A stretch of 64,000 nucleotides of DNA from Heterohyrax brucei (lineage: Eukaryota; Chordata; Mammalia; Hyracoidea; Procaviidae). The notes under the pieces are model-generated. The model had not been told where the DNA came from. It was given only the letters and a program-made list of their open reading frames with translations, and did not search any database. The position numbers were made by a program, and so were the translations under genes. Positions 1 through 11,548 of the stretch are shown one piece after another; positions within the stretch are counted from its first letter, which is position 1; each line of letters begins with the position of its first letter. The stretch spans positions 219,995,323-220,059,322 of the forward strand of contig CM053140.1 of NCBI GenBank assembly GCA_028571685.1. The letters run 5' to 3'.

Positions 1-705
1 ATGATTGAATGCCAATCAATTCTTTCGGAATGTGTACTCCTTCTTTTTTCTTTTGATGCTTCCTGTGTCATTCAATATTTCCCCTATAGAATACTTTATT
101 ATTGCTACTCAAGGCTTGATTTTTTCTTCAGCTTTTTCAGCTTCAGAAATGCCCCTTTTAATTTTCTATCTCTGGATATTTGGGCATTTCATTACAATAT
201 TTGACTTTGTCTTCTCTGGCCACCCTTTGATGTCTTTTGTTCAACTCTTACTTTTTCGTTTCTTTCTTTTGCTTTACCTACTCTATGTTCAATAGCAACT
301 TTCATGGTTTCTTCTGACATCTGCTTTTGTCTTGTCTTTCTCATCTTTTTAATGACCCCCACCTTCCTTTTATAGCTTATGATGTCCTTGATGTTGCCCG
401 ATAACTTGTGTGCTCTTTGGGCATTAGTGCTCAATGCATCGAATCTATTCTGTTGGTTTCAAAATTCAGGTGAGATATACTTAAGGTCATATTTTGTCTC
501 TTATGGACATGTTGCAATTTTCTTCAACCTCAGTTTGGATTTGAACATAAGCAATTGATGCCCTGTCCCACAGTCAGCCACTGACCTTGCTCTGACTGAT
601 ATTGAGGTTTTCCATCATCTCTTTTCACAGATGTAGTCGATTTGATTCCTGTGTATTCCATCTGTTCATATAGAGTCACCACTTGTGTTGTTGAAAAAGG
701 TATTT
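1..705 (-). mobile_element. RTE/BovB-like LINE fragment (endonuclease end and linker)
   Basis: On the minus strand this reads as decayed RTE coding sequence. Positions 735-530 match the C-terminal endonuclease part, and 434-192 match the basic, Lys/Arg-rich linker between endonuclease and reverse transcriptase. The same order is seen in the better copy at 50220-52826. The fragment runs off the left window edge, so its extent is unknown. Stops and frameshifts exclude function. Confidence 0.75.
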
Positions 706-1197
706 CCAATGAATGAGTCATGGGTCCTACGTGACTGTCACAGGGTCATATTTTCCACTCACTGCTCCTTTTTCTTCTCTCCTTTCTCATGGATAAATGG
801 TAGCAGAAGAAGGAGCAAACATCTACTGTGTATACTGTCACTGGTGCAGGTTAGAGGTAGGATGACTCTACTTTCAAAGATATAGTTGTTAAATTCCCAG
901 AAATCCTGGGCCATGACAGCATTCTCAGAGAAGTAGTACCTCTCAGCCTGAATCTCAAGGGTCAGTTTCACAAGTCATGTGTCAGGAAGTCTGAGAGTGA
1001 GTTAGAGCTGGCAGGTCCTATTTCACCAATGGGCTGATGAGTCTTTCCTTGGCTAGGTGTCTGAAACTTTGACAGAGTAGTTTTAAGAAATTTGTGAGCT
1101 GCTTTCAAACTCTGTAAGGTGTTTGGCTACCTGAATTTAGAGGAATTGTCCTCACTAGAACCCTACTATCCCTGCCACTATATGTGTGAGACCACAG
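706..1197. other. Unassigned, no gene seen
   Basis: No repeat family or coding signal recognised between the RTE fragment and the next LTR. Short reading frames here lack codon structure or domain motifs. Confidence 0.4.
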
Positions 1198-1733
1198 GTA
1201 TCTGAGTTATGTAGTACTGCTGTAACAGAATTACCACAAGTGGATAGCTTTAACAAAAAGAAGTTCATTCTTTCACAGCCCAGTAAGTTAGAAATCCAAA
1301 TTCAGCTCCAGAGGAAGGCATTGTCTGTCAGCTCCAGAGGAAGGTTCTTGTGATAACATCAGTCTTCCCTTAGTCTGAGAGAATCTCAGCACAGGAACCA
1401 GCTTTGCTCCTGGCACTACTTTCTTGGTAGTATGACGTCCTCTGCTCTCTGTTCCCTTTTCTTTCCTTAATTTCTTATAGATTGAAAGGATAAAAAATAC
1501 AGTAAATTCCAGGGAAATTCCCTTTATGTTGGATCAAGGAGGTGACTTGAGTAGGGATGTTACAGTCCCACCCTGATGCTCTTTAACACAATCCTATATT
1601 ACCATATTAACAGTCAGAGATCAGGACTTACAACAGAATAATCACAAAATGAAAGAACCGCACAGCACTGGGAGTCATGGCCCAGTGAACGTACCACAAA
1701 CATCTTTTGCGGGATATAATCCAATCCATGACA
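1198..1733 (-). mobile_element. MaLR-like LTR (antisense)
   Basis: The antisense 3' end (taacagaattaccacaag) and the antisense 5' end (aatccaatccatgacaa) match the ends of the complete provirus at 23733-25861. The heptamer acaggta lies on both sides (1194-1200 and 1734-1740) and contains the target duplication. It is diverged from the other copies, so it is an older solo LTR. ERVL-MaLR assignment rests on end sequences and on the tRNA-Leu-type primer site of the complete copy. Confidence 0.75.
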
Positions 1734-2788
1734 ACAGGTATTTTACAAGGATGTTGGGGCTGCCCAATTTGTCTAACTTGCCTTAGTGCAATAGACTTAC
1801 AGTCTAGAATGAACCACCTTTTTGGAGAAAATATGAGTTAATCAAAGTAGGTAGATTGTAAGAAGCACTTTATTAAGCAGTCCCAGAAAGGAACAGCTTG
1901 CTCTGGCTCAGTTCCTGCCTGAAAGTGTTGGGCATGGTGGCATGTGGATGGTCACCACTGTGGCCTTGATGAGCATGGCAGGTGAAGTTGACAACTTCCT
2001 GTTCAATAGCACCTGTCAACTCTGTGCCGGAGTTTTGAAGGAACTCTTAAAATTTCTCAACATTATCAAACATCAAATTTGGATTCTCATTTCTTCACTT
2101 GTCATATACTATTTCTTGCAGTTTGTTTTGAATTGGGATGTACTTTGATTGATTGATAAGTCTAAATCTCTTTCAGTAGGTTTTCTTCTCACACATCCCT
2201 CCTTTTTTAATATTATGTATTGTTTTTCATGAAAAGTTAACACAACCAGATTTCTACTTAACAATTTCTGTACATACTGATTACATTTTCAGACTGTGTC
2301 AACATTCTATGTCCATTATGATTACTCTGTTTCCATTAGTCTGGCTGCCTACCCACCCCACCCCCCTCACCTTCTGATCTTTGTTTTAGGATAAATGTTG
2401 ATGGTTTGATCTTATGCAAATGATTATTCAAAGGAGAACATAGTATTCATGGGTTATATTGTTTATCAGGCAACGTGTTATTTGCTTCACAAGTGACCTC
2501 TTAGAGTAGCTTCTCCAGTTTTAAAGGATATCTCCCCTCTTTTCTTGAAATTACTTTGGTTGTTTGTCCTATCTATTTCCAGTGATCTGAGTTTTTCTAT
2601 TTTGATTTCCATAATGATGTTTAACATGCCATTCTGTTTCCTGTGTTTCCTAAAATTAGGACATAGAGGTAGAAGATTGATCAGATTAAGATATGACTCT
2701 TGGTGTGTTTTGTTAAATTATAATAGTTAAGTCTTCATGGATAATATTACGTCTTCATTCCACAGTTGCACGTATTTCAGTTAACCAG
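1734..2788. other. Unassigned AT-rich sequence
   Basis: No exon, RNA gene or confidently named repeat. A C-rich tract near 2348-2370 and weak resemblance to L1 3' UTR are the only features seen. Confidence 0.35.
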
Positions 2789-3313
2789 TGTTTTAGTCAG
2801 CTAGTGCTGCTCTAACAGAAATACCACAGAGTGGATGGCTTTAACTAAGGAAAGTTTATTCTTACACAGTCCAGTAGGCAACAAGTCCAAATTCAGGATG
2901 TCTGCTCCAGGGGAAGGCTTTCTCCCTGTTGGCTCTGGAGGAAAATCCTTGTGTTGCATCAGTCTTTGTTCAGGGAGTATCTTGGTACAGGAACCTCAGG
3001 TCTGAAGGACGCCCTCTTCTCCCAGTGCTGCTTTCTTGGTGGTGTGAGATTCTCAATTCTCTGCTTGCTTTCCTTTCCTTTTATCTCTTGTAGGATGAAA
3101 GGATTAAGGGTGATGCAAGCCATACTCCAGGGAAACTCCCTTTATAAAGGAGGAGGGAGGTGATCTTAAGAAGGGATTTACAGTCCCACTCTAATCCTTT
3201 AACATAAAACATAGGAAAACCACATAATAGAAGACAATCATAAAATATTGGAAACCATGGCCCAGTCACATGGCCACACATATTTCTAGGGGGACACAAT
3301 TCAGTCTATGACA
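2789..3313 (-). mobile_element. MaLR-like solo LTR (antisense)
   Basis: Begins tgttttagtcagctagtgct and ends ctatgaca, the inverse of the LTR ends in the complete provirus at 23.7 kb. Flanks accag (2784-2788) and accgg (3314-3318) form a 5-bp target duplication with one mismatch, as expected for an ERVL-type integrase. Confidence 0.85.
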
Positions 3314-4877
3314 ACCGGTATCATATATTTATTGTCTATTGGGTATCTATAATTTTCCATTGTCATAAAAACATTGTAACATCTTTGAACCATTTTTTTG
3401 TTGTTTTTGTTAATTTGGATTATTTGTTTAGAATAAATGGGCAGAAGCAATCCAAACACAACCAGGGCTAAGCAATGTCAATAGGAAATGAACGTGGTTT
3501 TCTAATTGTGGTTTAAGGGGGCAGGAAGTTCTGTTCAAGGTTGAGAAAGGATTTTAGTAGAATAGGGATGGCCAAGCAGATAGAAGCCTGAAATGAGTTT
3601 GGAAGGATCAGGACCCTAGTAAAATGAGTTGTGGGTCAAGACAGGAGCTGATGAGATGGTAAGACATTTTGGCAAACATTGTTTTCCACCATGATTATGT
3701 CACTTTTGTTGGTGCTGTCCTGAGCACAGAATGCCAGATAGTCCTGAGGAATCTCTTCCTTGTTGCACAGCAACAATGGACTTCAACTGTATGTAATCAA
3801 TAAAGAGCTCCTTAGTGTAAGTCCAATCAATAAATTCTACACTATATTCTTAGCCCATGCTCTATAATCCCCCTCTGTAGAGGTTGGCTTTTTCTGAGTC
3901 TATCTCCCAGTGATATTGAATAGTTTATTGTTCCCTGTAAACAACATGTTGTTTCATGCATCTTTGCCATAATGCATGCTATTTCTTCTGCCTCTAACAT
4001 CCTTCCTCTGCTTTGTGGCCACTTTAGCTCCCTGTGACAGACCCTGTTGCTTGCCTACAAAACAGCCATTTCTGTCTCTTCTTCCTTGCTGAACGAACTG
4101 TAACTTGGTTGAGGTTTAGGGCAGCAGTGTACTCAGTGTTGATGGCCTCTCCCTTAGCCCTAGAAGAGGAACTATGGTTGTGTGAGCCAGTCATGCCAAT
4201 CCCATAGTCCTTTGCTAATAATTGTTATAGGGCTGTGTAGTTAGCATGATTATGGCTAGAGGGACTTTAGAGAAAGGCTGTTATAGACTCTGGAAAATGC
4301 TGTTCATCCTGATAAACAGCGAGTGTTGCCCGCTCCCTTCTCAGTTTGGAACACTGTTGTGTGATAATGTGTGCTGTATTGAGCATCAGCAGCCATTTTG
4401 AATCATTAGGGCAACGTCAAGGACACTGAGTATTGGAGGGCTAGAATGATGGAAAGAGCCTGGACCCTTCAGAGAACAGAACTGCCACTGTGAACGCTCA
4501 CACTCTGACTAGACAGAGAATGGACACCAGTGCTCACTAGTGGCATCATGTCCTACTGAGGATCAACACTGGAGGTTGGAATGAGCTGTGCCCCAGGCTC
4601 TTTCGAGGTGAACAGTGCTCAGCAGCATGAAGAGACATTTGATTACAGTGGCTCATAAAACACAGATTTTTCATTTCAACCTGAAATCATGAGATCAGTC
4701 ATCTAGGCTGACGCAGAGGCTTCATGATGGTGTCAGTGTCCTGGGTTCCTTCAGCGTTTGCTATCGTCACTTTCCACCTTTCTTTTTGTTTGTGGCTTAG
4801 AGCTTGCTTCACCCCAACCTCATAACTGCAGACACGGGCCAGGCTTCTAACAAGAAAATAAGTGTTTCCCAAAGGGG
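3314..4877. other. Unassigned, possible old LTR remnant
   Basis: No coding signal. Two AATAAA-type sites near 3798 and 3828 follow mixed sequence that could be a decayed LTR, but I cannot name a family. The remainder looks single-copy. Confidence 0.35.
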
Positions 4878-5205
4878 TGGTTTAGTTTATGTGTCAAACT
4901 GGCTAGGCTGTGGTGCCCAGTTGTATGGCCAAACATTAGTTTAAATGCTGTTGGGAAGTTGGCCTTAACTAAAGCAAGTTATCCTCCATAATGTGGGTGG
5001 ACTTCAATCAGTTGAAGGTCTTAAGAGAAAAAGAGCTTCCCATCCCAACCCTCCCAGGGAGTATTCTGCTTCCAGACTATAAATAAACATCTTCCTAGGA
5101 GTCTTTTATAGTTCTTGTCACCTGACCCATAGATTTGGAGGCACAAAACTGACCCGTATGTTTTAGATTTACCAGCCCCCCACAATTGTGTGGGGCAGTT
5201 TCTTA
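4878..5205 (+). mobile_element. MLT2-like (ERVL) LTR
   Basis: Contains the runs tgtgtcaaactggctaggct and ccataatgtgggtggacttc, characteristic of the ancient mammalian MLT2 class of ERVL LTRs, and ends next to a CT-rich tract. Solo and degraded. The same class occurs antisense at 12870-13262. Confidence 0.6.
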
Positions 5206-5840
5206 AAATAAGTCTCTCTCTCCCTCCCTCTCTCTCAGTGTATAGATGATACAGATGTAGGCGTGGGCACAGGTGTGTGGGGGTGGGGGTGGTGTGAGTG
5301 CAGGTGCACGTGGGTGAGTGTGTGGGGTGGAGTGTGTGGGTGTCGGTGTCAGGGTACAATCAGCAGTATGTGGGTCTGTAGGTGTAGCTGCAAGTATTGG
5401 TGTGTATGGATGTGGGTGTGGGTGTGGGTGTGTAGGTGTGCACGCACACGTGGGTATGAGTGTGTGTATAGGTGTAGGGGTGGGTGGATGTAGGGGTAGC
5501 TGTATGTGTGTGTCAAGTGTGCAGGGGTATAGGTGTGTGTGATATGAACCTTGTATGTGGGCGTGTGGGTATGTGGGTGTGTGGGTATGTGGGCGTCTGT
5601 GTGAGCATAGGTGTAGGTGTGTGGGTGCAGTTAAGAGTACAAGTAGGGTAGGGTTGCATGTATGGGTGAGATGGGGAAACATATATGGGTGCAGTGTGGG
5701 TGTGGGTGCAGGTGTGGTTGGGGGTGGGGTGGGGATAGGGACGGGACTGGAGATGGGGGTGAGGGTGTGCTTACTGGTGTGTGGGGGGATGTGGATGAGG
5801 GGTGGAGGATGGGGGTGCAGGTGGGGCTGTAGGGAGCTCT
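5206..5840 (+). repeat. CT tract and G/T-rich minisatellite (TGTGGG-like)
   Basis: A short CT tract (5214-5240) leads into roughly 590 bp of strand-asymmetric G/T sequence made of irregular gtgtgg, gtgggt and gtaggt units. Around 5715-5830 it becomes G-run rich. Long open frames on both strands are by-products of the composition (His/Pro/Thr-rich on minus, Gly/Val/Cys-rich on plus), not genes. Confidence 0.85.
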
Positions 5841-6319
5841 AAGATACCCAACACCTTACATACACTCCTTACTGACCAGAGCTGTCACATGGCCACTTCT
5901 AGGGCAGAATGGGAAACGCGTTTTTGGAGGAGCACATTACCACCCTGGTTAGAACTGGGACTCTGTGATTAAGGGGCAAGGGGGTTGAGTAAGGTCTGGG
6001 AAACATTGTCCAGGGTGAAGCAAATGCCCTGATCACCCTGTTGAAATGGTCATGTCTCTGGCATTCTTTACCCTCCAAGGGAGTGGGAAGGAGCCCCAAC
6101 CAACAGACATCAACCTGACTTGAGCCAAACTTAAAGTACAACATCATATTTTCTGTTCCTAACTGCCATGAAGCCAATCACAGTAGCTACTGCCAGGAAG
6201 AAGAAATGACTTCAATTTAAAAAAGTAGTACAATTTCTTCTCTGCAGTTTCTGGTCATATTTCTAGTCATATTACACCAAAATTCCTTAGTTTGATACTT
6301 TGCTCCCCTTCCTGAAGAC
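5841..6319. other. Unassigned, no gene seen
   Basis: Mixed-composition sequence without recognised repeat, splice-bounded frame or RNA gene. Confidence 0.35.
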
Positions 6320-6700
6320 CCAGTGGTTCTAAACCATGACTGCATGCTCTCAGGACAGGGAGTGCTTCAGCAACTCCTGATGACTAACTTTTACGTCAGA
6401 GCAAGCATATCAGAATCTCTGGGGATGAGACCCAGTCTTGGGGTTTTCTAAAACTACCAGGTGGTTTCAACGTGCAGTCAAGGTGAGAACTCCTACACCA
6501 CAGCAGTGGCTGGAAGTCCTGGCTACATTTTAAAATCATCCAGGGGGTGCTTAAAAAGTGCTGATGTGAAGCCCTCACCCCCCTGCCCCCAGCATTCAGG
6601 TTTAATACGCTTGGGGTGGGGCCTGGGCCTGGAGAATTCTTAAAGCTCCCCAGATGGCTCTAATGTGCAGCCAGATTTGAGAAGCATGGCATAGCAGCCA
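6320..6700 (+). mobile_element. Two adjacent MER5A-like hAT fragments
   Basis: Segments 6325-6500 and 6510-6690 each show the MER5A pattern: gtggttct-type start, a clause like atcagaatctctgggg, a gggtggggcctgg-type core and a tttgagaagc-type end. MER5A is a short non-autonomous hAT-Charlie element of eutherians. Both copies are old. Confidence 0.6.
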
Positions 6701-6802
6701 CACTGCAGTCACAAAACGGAAGAGGATAGGAAGGAATTTATTTTTCTGGGCAGTAACATCACTACAGTGCTGTCAGTGGGCATGTTTATAGGTACAGTTA
6801 GA

Positions 6803-6862
6803 ACAGTGGTTCTCAACCTCAGAGGCATATTTGAATCTCTTGGATGGTTCGCAAAATTTCTG
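6803..6862 (+). mobile_element. MER5A-like 5' end, cut by an L1 insertion
   Basis: Starts cagtggttctcaacc-like and reads to the L1 insertion site at about 6862; the sequence resumes near 7357. The split is explained by the direct repeat described for the following L1 insertion. Confidence 0.45.
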
Positions 6863-7356
6863 ATTTTTTTTTTTTTTATTTAATATGACTGAGTGAAAAT
6901 GTACATGCCCGTATAAATTGACATGCCCACCTATATGCAGCTTCCACTGCTCTCCCTGCCAGGTGACAGCACACTATTCCTCTCTGCTCCATACATGTCT
7001 CATCCTCCCAACAGCCTCCTTTCCCCTCCTCTCCACCCACTCTCCTTCCTCCAGCCAGAGGTCAGCAGGATGACATCCTATAGATGCATATAACCATATA
7101 GTGCATCCAGTCTGTGGTCACTCTGCATCTCCAAGTTCAACTCATTCGTATCTGAAGAGTGGAACTTCGTTACGATTTATGGGCAAGGGAAGCATCAGGG
7201 CCAGGGGCCATGCTCCCAGGGGAACCCTGAAACTGCAGGACCATCATTTGAGATCTTTTAGTGGATATCTCAGGATGCATCCCTTTTTATTCTTGTGTTT
7301 CCAGTGGGACTGAACTTAACCGCGATGGAGCTCACTAAGTTGAGTCTCACTGGCAA
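6863..7356 (-). mobile_element. 5'-truncated L1 3' UTR insertion with poly(A) and TSD
   Basis: The plus-strand T run at 6866-6880 is the poly(A) tail of a minus-strand insertion. The body matches the L1 3' UTR at 33720-34062 (shared gaggaata, gctgtcac, gagagcag and ggtgggcatg-type blocks). The sequence aaaatttctga occurs at both borders (about 6851 and 7361), a target duplication typical of L1 endonuclease. No coding part is present. Confidence 0.75.
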
Positions 7357-7614
7357 CACAAAATTTCTGATTTCTGAAATGTACTCCCTGATATTTTCTT
7401 TGTTTAAAATAATATTTTATCATATTTCAGGTGAAGATTTACTCAGCAGTTTAGGTTCCTATTCAACCAATTCTACACACAAGTTTTTCTGTGACACTGG
7501 TTACATCTTCACAACTCCAGAACATTTTCAATATTTCTATTCTGGTTGTTCTGTTTCCCCTGAAATTTTCATTCAGTTCTTCTGGGGCAGAGTCCTGGTG
7601 TAATTTTTACTTGC
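7357..7614. other. Unassigned AT-rich sequence
   Basis: Continues the target site of the L1 insertion. No gene recognised. Confidence 0.3.
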
Positions 7615-7668
7615 TTATTTATAGAGTCACTATGAGTTGGAATTTATTCAGCAGCAGCAGGTTTGATT
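7615..7668 (+). mobile_element. AfroSINE 3' tail fragment
   Basis: tagagtcactatgagttgga followed by cagcagcagcaggtttgat is the SINE tail that is also the RTE 3' end. Only the tail is present, so this is a 5'-truncated insertion or an old remnant. Confidence 0.6.
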
Positions 7669-9140
7669 TTTTTAAAGAGCTCCTGTCTGATTGTTATATG
7701 CAGATCATGTTGAAAACCACTGACGAGATCAATGAGGATGGTGATATTAATAACAAGAAGACCCACAAAGAGTTATAACCATGTTAGCAAAGGGCTGTAT
7801 CAGTTAAGGAGGGGAGGCTTTTGTTATGGGGTGCTGGAGCTGACTGTTAATATTTGTTTCTTTGTCCACAGATACAGTTATTTGGTGTATAGTCTACACC
7901 CATAAAGAACTATCTTGTTTAAGAATGCGGACTGCTTATTCCCTGCCTATTTTTAATTTCACCTAGCGTAATATGAAGTCTCAGAAGTGTTATACACCAA
8001 CTAACAACGTGGCTTAAGATATCAAAAGTGTTCAGTTACTTGTTTGAGGCTGTACCTAGCTTCCTGCCTAAACTACATTAACCCTTTCTGTTCCATCCAA
8101 CCCTGCTCCACCTCATTCCTTCTGTGAGGACTTTAGTCAGGCTGACTGCTTGGGGTTGGGTAAACAAAACAACCAGTCCAAATGTGTTATGGCTGTGACA
8201 GATTTCCTGGTGATACACGTGTGTCATGCACATTAGAAGCCATGGCTGCCTCCCAGCTCAGCATCCCCTCTTCTGCACAGGCAGCAGGTGCTGGCAGGGG
8301 GACACCCAAGGACAGGGGCTGGGCTTTTCTTCTGCACATGCAGCCTCTGTCAGCTTGCAAGACATGCAGGACTGTGGGGAGAAGGGCAAAGTGCAATAAC
8401 ACCAAGGGGTGGAGGTCTTCCCCCTCCAGACATGGGCAGATGGCCTCCTCTCTGGAATTTCCTTTAACCCTACCACCCATGATTTTGATCTCATCCTACC
8501 CAAGCACCCTACAACCCTTTAAAACTCCCTTCACAGTAGCTGTAAGGAGAATTAAAGATAGACCCTCCTGATTTGTGGAAAGGTAGCAGGAACAGTGAGA
8601 CTAGGGCTTTTGGGGCAAGCATACTACATCCACTGTCTAACAGGGCATCACTACAACTTCTCTCATACTATCAGAACCATTTCTTTAAACTTTATTTGAC
8701 CTAAATGTCGAACATGTAAAAGCGTTAAAAGCTGAAACTTGTTCAGCTGAAGAGCAACCCCCCCAAACATTTTCTTGAACACCTAAGGCTCTGTATAACA
8801 CAGCTTGAACACCACTGTTCTACCCATTTCCCCACTGGAGGGAGCACATTGCTTACTGGGGACCATCAGTCACACCATAAAGAAAACTGCTTTCGATTTT
8901 TGCCCAGGACCTGTGCACTCTGGAACTTAGCATCTTTTCCCACTCTTACTTAGAAACAAACCAGGTGAGATTTAAGGCCTGCCAGCGATTCCACTCAAGC
9001 CTTGTGTCCATAGTTTTCAAGGAACACTGCAAAGGTAGGAAAGGCTAATTACCCCTTCTAGCCTCCACTATCCCACAGAGAGAGCATACAGACCCAGTAG
9101 AGGGGATGGATGACATTTGTTGGCATCCAAGTGTACATCA
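7669..9140. other. Unassigned, probably single-copy
   Basis: Nearly 1.5 kb with no recognised repeat. The frame at 8182-8571 (129 codons) has no domain, no visible splice context and an antisense frame of similar length, so I do not call it a gene. Confidence 0.35.
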
Positions 9141-9149
9141 TCCAGAACA

Positions 9150-9270
9150 TTAGAAAAATCAGGGCTTCAAACTGGTTCATTCCAGCTAGGACCTCTGCTG
9201 AATAATTTATATTTCTAACATGTTCCCAGGTGATGGTAATACTGCCAGTTAGGACCAGTCCTGAGAGCCA
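9150..9270 (+). mobile_element. MER5-like fragment
   Basis: atttctaacatgttcccagg followed by tgatggtaatactgcc and a ccactag end matches the right half of MER5A/B. It abuts the TSD of the SINE at 9282. Confidence 0.55.
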
Positions 9271-9485
9271 CTAGTAGAGCAAAATCCAAAGGGGGGGTGG
9301 GGGGAAACTCAGAAAACCGAAACTAATTGCCGTTGAGTCAATTCTGACTCATAGTGACCCTATAGGACAGAACAGAACTGCCCCATAGAGTTTCCAAGAA
9401 GAAGCTGGTGGATTTGGACTGCTGACTTTTGGGTTAGCAGCTGAATTCTTAACCACTGCACTACCAGGGCTCTTCTAGTAGAGCA
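9271..9485 (-). mobile_element. AfroSINE with 11-bp TSD
   Basis: Antisense tRNA-derived SINE: the plus strand reads tail-to-head, from the tail block ccgttgagtcaattctgact, through gaccctatagg and gtttccaag, to the tRNA-like B-box/A-box region. The TSD ctagtagagca occurs at 9271-9281 and 9475-9485, bounding the element at 9282-9474. A G-run sits beside the tail end. Confidence 0.85.
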
Positions 9486-9600
9486 GTGATTGTCAGATAT
9501 TATTATGCTTAAGAATCACCTGGGGATCTTGTTAAAATGCAGATTCTGATTCAGCATATTTGGAGTGAAAATGTAAATTCTCAGCAGGGGATCAAAAGCC
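9486..9600 (+). mobile_element. MER5A-like left half
   Basis: aagaatcacctggggatctt and gttaaaatgcagattctgat are typical MER5A blocks. The SINE at 9282-9474 inserted at its junction with the preceding MER5 piece. Confidence 0.6.
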
Positions 9601-9810
9601 AATGAACTGGTTCCGAACCCTGAGAAAAACACGGCCTTTTTGCTCAAACTGTGTCTGCAGTTTCTCAAGGTCTGGTGAAACTGTTTAGTAACAGTAATGT
9701 GGTTAACTGACTAGAACACAAAATTCGGCCAGAAATCAAAGAAAAGGAATTGATTCCTTTTCTCTCTGATACAAAAACAAAGCAACAGGAGCAAGATTCT
9801 TGGTCTAACT

Positions 9811-10026
9811 CAAGAGTTTCCCAGCCTTGGCATTAGCAACGTTTGGGGTCAGACGAGTCTTTGTGGCCAGGCTGTCCTGTGCATCCTAGGATATTTAGCA
9901 ACAGTGTTGCCCTCTACTAGTTAGATTCCAGGAGAACCTACCACTACTACCCCAACCATTGTGACAACTAAAGACATTGCCAGATATTTACCAAATGCTC
10001 CTGAGAAATAAGGTCATTCCCAACAA
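9811..10026 (-). mobile_element. MER20 (antisense)
   Basis: Antisense MER20 blocks: ggctgtcctgtgcatcctag, gatatttagcaaca, ttgtgacaactaaagacatt and a gaacc end. MER20 is a ~220-bp eutherian hAT-Charlie element; published work links some copies to progesterone-responsive endometrial enhancers. Nothing in this copy shows activity. Confidence 0.75.
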
Positions 10027-10049
10027 GAACCTCTAGTTTAATCCTTCAC

Positions 10050-10350
10050 AGTTTGCACACAACAGGTGCCGCAGCTAAGAATCTGTGAAATGCTGTCAAA
10101 CTTACAAGCACTGGTCACAGACTCTGCCTCACTTATGGTCCCCCTGAATTGGCAAATAGGGGGCCTAAGGGAGCTATCTGGTAAGTAACATGGGGGAAAA
10201 CTGGTATGGCTTTGGCTCAGGCAAAGTCTCTGGGCACAAAGAATCTCTGTTTCTGAGACGACACAGCCTTGAAAGCCATATGGAGCAGTTGTACTGCACA
10301 CACATGGGATTGCCATGAGTCAGAATTGACTCCATGGCAACTAACAACAA
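10050..10350 (+). mobile_element. AfroSINE variant with extra central block (copy A)
   Basis: Starts with a head-like stretch (aggtgccgcagctaag), then carries a ~130-bp block (10082-10210) absent from the ordinary SINEs here, then the usual SINE 3' half with gccatgagtcagaattgact and an aacaacaa tail. The block recurs at 10827-10959 in copy B at roughly 80% identity. It may represent a SINE subfamily or a local duplication. Confidence 0.6.
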
Positions 10351-10605
10351 CTTATAGAACTGCATTAAACCTCCCTACACTTCTGATGTTTAATGTATAA
10401 AGGGAAAATTCAAAGCTTATCTTTATTTTCTTCTCCGTCTGCTTCTTTAGGAACCTCCTGTGGAGAGAACACTGTAGTGACACATACCCCGATGGCAATG
10501 TGGGTTGTGGCTCCATTTAAAAAAAAAAAATGTTGTGTGGTCAAATAAGTGGGAGAACTGCATCACATACCATCTTCCTCCTAGAGATTTAGGGAAGATA
10601 CTGAA

Positions 10606-10765
10606 ATCAAACCAAACTCACTGCTGTCGAGTCAATTCCAACTCATAGTGACCCTATAGGACAGAGTAGAACTGCCCCATAGTGCTTCTAAGGAGCAGCT
10701 GGTAGATTTGAACTGTGACTTTTTGGTTAGCAACCATAGCACTTAACCACTATGCCACTGGGATT
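10606..10765 (-). mobile_element. AfroSINE (antisense)
   Basis: Full-length-looking antisense SINE: tail block ctgtcgagtcaattccaact, gaccctataggacagagtag, gaactgccccatag, and a tRNA-like head ending in the complement of ggtggcatagtggttaagtg. Confidence 0.85.
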
Positions 10766-10805
10766 TCCTTCCTCCAAGTCTAAGTATAAAAATTCCTATT
10801 TCTCG

Positions 10806-11132
10806 TGGAGTCCCTGGGTGGTACAGTCTGTGAAACGTGGTCAGACTCACAAGTGCTGGTCACAGACTCTGCCCCACATACAGTCCCCTGAATTGGCAGT
10901 TAGGGGAATTAGGGGAGGTCTGGAGCTATCTGGGGAAGAATATGGAGGGAAATTGGTAGGAAAGATACTTCAGTGCTAACTAGAAAGTTGTAGGTTAGAG
11001 TATACCCAGAGGTACCTTGAAAGAGTGGCCTAGGGATCTACTTCCAAAAAACCGTCCTTTGAAAATACCATGGAGCACAGTTGTACTGTGACACACACAG
11101 GATCACTGTGAGCTGAAAATGACTTGGGGACA
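10806..11132 (+). mobile_element. AfroSINE variant with extra central block (copy B)
   Basis: Head ggagtccctgggtggtacag is the standard SINE start. A ~133-bp extra block (10827-10959) follows. The SINE body then resumes at about 10972 (ctaactagaaagttgtaggt, tacccagaggtaccttg) and ends in a degraded tail. The extra block therefore sits inside the tRNA-related head region. Confidence 0.7.
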
Positions 11133-11548
11133 ACTATTTTTTTCTGGTTTTTATGTCCTCAAAGCGCTGTGTGGAAATTACTCTATTTTAGGACAGAATT
11201 TAGGTGAAGATCGTTTTTTTTTGTTTTGTTTTGTTTTTCTTTTAAATGCTGAAAACTCTTGCGTTGAAAAACCTTGTTTGACTTTTGTCTTGGAAATATT
11301 CTGAAGCAGTAAGTCTTTCAGAAGTGGCCCTGCTGTGTTAAAATCAGATTGGGCAGCTGGAGTATGTGGACGGGGCGGGGCAAAACACAGTGAGTCAGAA
11401 CCTTGGCTTTTAATTTCTAAAATAGGTTATGAAACCTCATGAAAAGACAAAGCTCTGAAAAGTCAAACCTTTATACTGAAAGTGCTGAGCTTCAGGGAGG
11501 GAAAAGGGAGGGCATTGTATCCTAAAAGTCTAAGAACTTGAAGGCATG
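11133..11548. other. Unassigned
   Basis: T-rich run near 11214-11245, otherwise unremarkable; no gene or named repeat seen. Confidence 0.3.

Noticed and set aside
5263..5600. Interstitial telomere array
   Set aside because: The units are TGTGGG/GTGTGG-like rather than TTAGGG, and are irregular.
5203..5682. 159-codon open frame (minus) and several overlapping plus-strand frames
   Set aside because: They are translations of the G/T minisatellite. Open frames on both strands with His/Pro/Thr or Gly/Val bias are a composition effect.
8182..8571. 129-codon plus-strand frame
   Set aside because: No recognisable domain or exon borders, and antisense frames of similar length exist.
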